Shown here piece after piece: positions 4,703-5,701 of a stretch of 5,701 bases of DNA. Source of the DNA: Alphaproteobacteria bacterium. Its GTDB lineage: Bacteria > Pseudomonadota > Alphaproteobacteria > Rhodospirillales > Rhodospirillaceae. The stretch spans positions 1 through 5,701 of the forward strand of contig QKGW01000215.1 in NCBI GenBank assembly GCA_003250275.1, read 5' to 3'. The notes beneath the pieces were generated by a model. That model was not told where the DNA came from, did no database searches, and worked only from the letters and a program-made list of their open reading frames with translations. Each line of letters opens with the position of its first letter. Positions within the stretch are counted from its first letter, which is position 1. Position numbers and translations under genes: made by a program.

Positions 4703-5701
4703 ATGCCGGCCTTCGATACCGATCGCGACACCCGTCTGAAATTCCTGCACATCGACGCCGCCACCGCGGCCCACCTGCGCGAGGCCTGGCCAATCGTGCG
4801 CCCCGGAGTGCGCCCGGCGCTCGATGCGTTCTACGCACACCTGCAAACCTTCCCCGAACTCGCCAAGATGTTCTCCGGGCCGGAGCAGATCGAGCGCCTC
4901 AAGCAGGGGCAGGAGAACCACTGGGCCAACCTGTTCAAGGGCAGCTTCGACGATGCGTTCATGGCCGGAGTGATGGCGGTGGGCGCGGCCCACGCCAAGA
5001 TCGGCCTCGAACCGCGCTGGTACATCGGCGGCTATTCGCTGGTGCTCGACCACCTGCTCGCCGCCATCGACGCCTCCGCCAGGCATCGCAGCGCCCGCCG
5101 GCGCGCGCTGGTGCAGGCGGTGACGCGCGCGGTGTTCCTCGACATGGACCTCTCGGTTTCGGTCTATTCGGAACTCACCAAGGCGCGCCTGACCGAACGC
5201 GAGCACAAGCTCGACGCCCTGATCCACGCCTTCGACGCCCACGTCGAGCAGACCCTCGGCGCCGTCGGCGCGGCGCTCGACACGGTGAAGACCGGCGCGG
5301 CGCACGTCGTCGAAGTTGCGGGCGAGACCACCGGCCGCGCCAGCACCGTCGCCGCCGCCGCCGAACAGGCGACCGCCAACGCCAACGCGGTCGCCGCCGC
5401 CACCGAACAGCTCTCTTCCTCGATTGAGGAAATCTCCGCCCGCCTTGCCGACGCCACCGCAGTGGCGCGCGGCGCGGTCGACCAGTCGCGCGCGGTGGAA
5501 TCCGCGATGAACGCGCTGACCGCCGCGGGCGGCCGCATCGGCGAGGTCGCCAAGCTGATCCAGGATATCGCCAGCCAGACCAATCTCCTCGCGCTCAACG
5601 CCACGATCGAGGCGGCGCGCGCGGGCGAGGCGGGCAAGGGCTTCGCGGTGGTCGCGGGCGAGGTGAAGAACCTCGCCAACCAGACCGCGCGCGCGACCGA
5701 G
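4703..5701 (+). CDS. Globin-coupled (HemAT-type) soluble methyl-accepting chemotaxis protein, 3' truncated by window edge
   Basis: This is an aerotaxis-type receptor: a heme globin senses oxygen and a chemoreceptor coiled coil passes the signal to CheA/CheW. The first 333 residues are present and the frame runs off the window. Residues about 10-160 are a protoglobin domain. His97 in AAHAKIGLEPRWYIGGY is the expected proximal heme ligand. Tyr44 (FYAHLQ) sits 53 residues before it, the same spacing as Tyr70 and His123 in Bacillus subtilis HemAT. A linker helix (RLTEREHKLDALIHAF, 162-177) leads into the signalling domain. Candidate methylation helices carry E/Q pairs at 221-222, 235-236 and 242-243. 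The conserved hairpin tip IASQTNLLALNATIEAARAG starts at about 289 and is followed by GKGFAVVAGEVKNLA. No membrane segment or HAMP domain is seen, so the receptor is cytoplasmic. The gene stands alone behind its own control region. The C-terminal half of the hairpin and any CheR-docking pentapeptide lie outside. Confidence 0.93.
   Translation, partial: MPAFDTDRDTRLKFLHIDAATAAHLREAWPIVRPGVRPALDAFYAHLQTFPELAKMFSGPEQIERLKQGQENHWANLFKGSFDDAFMAGVMAVGAAHAKIGLEPRWYIGGYSLVLDHLLAAIDASARHRSARRRALVQAVTRAVFLDMDLSVSVYSELTKARLTEREHKLDALIHAFDAHVEQTLGAVGAALDTVKTGAAHVVEVAGETTGRASTVAAAAEQATANANAVAAATEQLSSSIEEISARLADATAVARGAVDQSRAVESAMNALTAAGGRIGEVAKLIQDIASQTNLLALNATIEAARAGEAGKGFAVVAGEVKNLANQTARATE

Noticed and set aside
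4697..5305. Antisense 202-codon open frame over the chemoreceptor
   Set aside because: The plus strand has an unmistakable globin plus chemoreceptor hairpin in a frame that is open to the window edge.

Overview
The window is about 70% GC, with strong G/C preference at third codon positions. It carries alphaproteobacterial gene types: a globin-coupled chemoreceptor, a very long inner-membrane coiled-coil protein of the polarity/cytoskeletal kind, and a phage-type terminase. A Rhodospirillales-like alphaproteobacterium is the best guess, but nothing here (no rRNA or tRNA) fixes the genus.

Layout: (1) Positions 2-283, + strand: the last 93 codons of a phage or GTA-type terminase large subunit. 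(2) Positions 280-1338, - strand: a membrane-anchored pentapeptide-repeat protein. It converges on the terminase gene, and the two stop codons interlock in one TTAA. (3) Positions 1339-1552: a 214-bp divergent intergenic region. (4) Positions 1553-4492, + strand: a 979-residue protein with a Pro/acidic tail, two membrane helices, 27 in-register 25-residue coiled-coil repeats and a compact C-terminal module. (5) Positions 4493-4702: an intrinsic terminator, then a separate control region with a near-consensus CRP-type dyad over a candidate promoter. (6) Positions 4703 to the window edge, + strand: a HemAT-type oxygen-sensing soluble chemoreceptor, cut off inside its signalling hairpin.

The genes form at least three transcription units. 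The terminase and pentapeptide genes converge, the pentapeptide and coiled-coil genes diverge from a shared region, and the chemoreceptor is insulated by a terminator and has its own control region. Apart from the phage fragment, the proteins share a cell-envelope or cell-organisation theme (two membrane-anchored repeat scaffolds and a chemoreceptor), but no shared pathway is demonstrated.

The most interesting signal is the 25-residue period of the coiled-coil protein. It fits a heptad-hendecad-heptad (7+11+7) core pattern and holds register over 686 residues, with a single 11-residue phase insertion. Second is the CRP-like dyad, placed about 41 bp upstream of a predicted start site for an oxygen-receptor gene. 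Most other long open frames here, including the antisense frames of more than 1000 codons, are GC-bias shadows.
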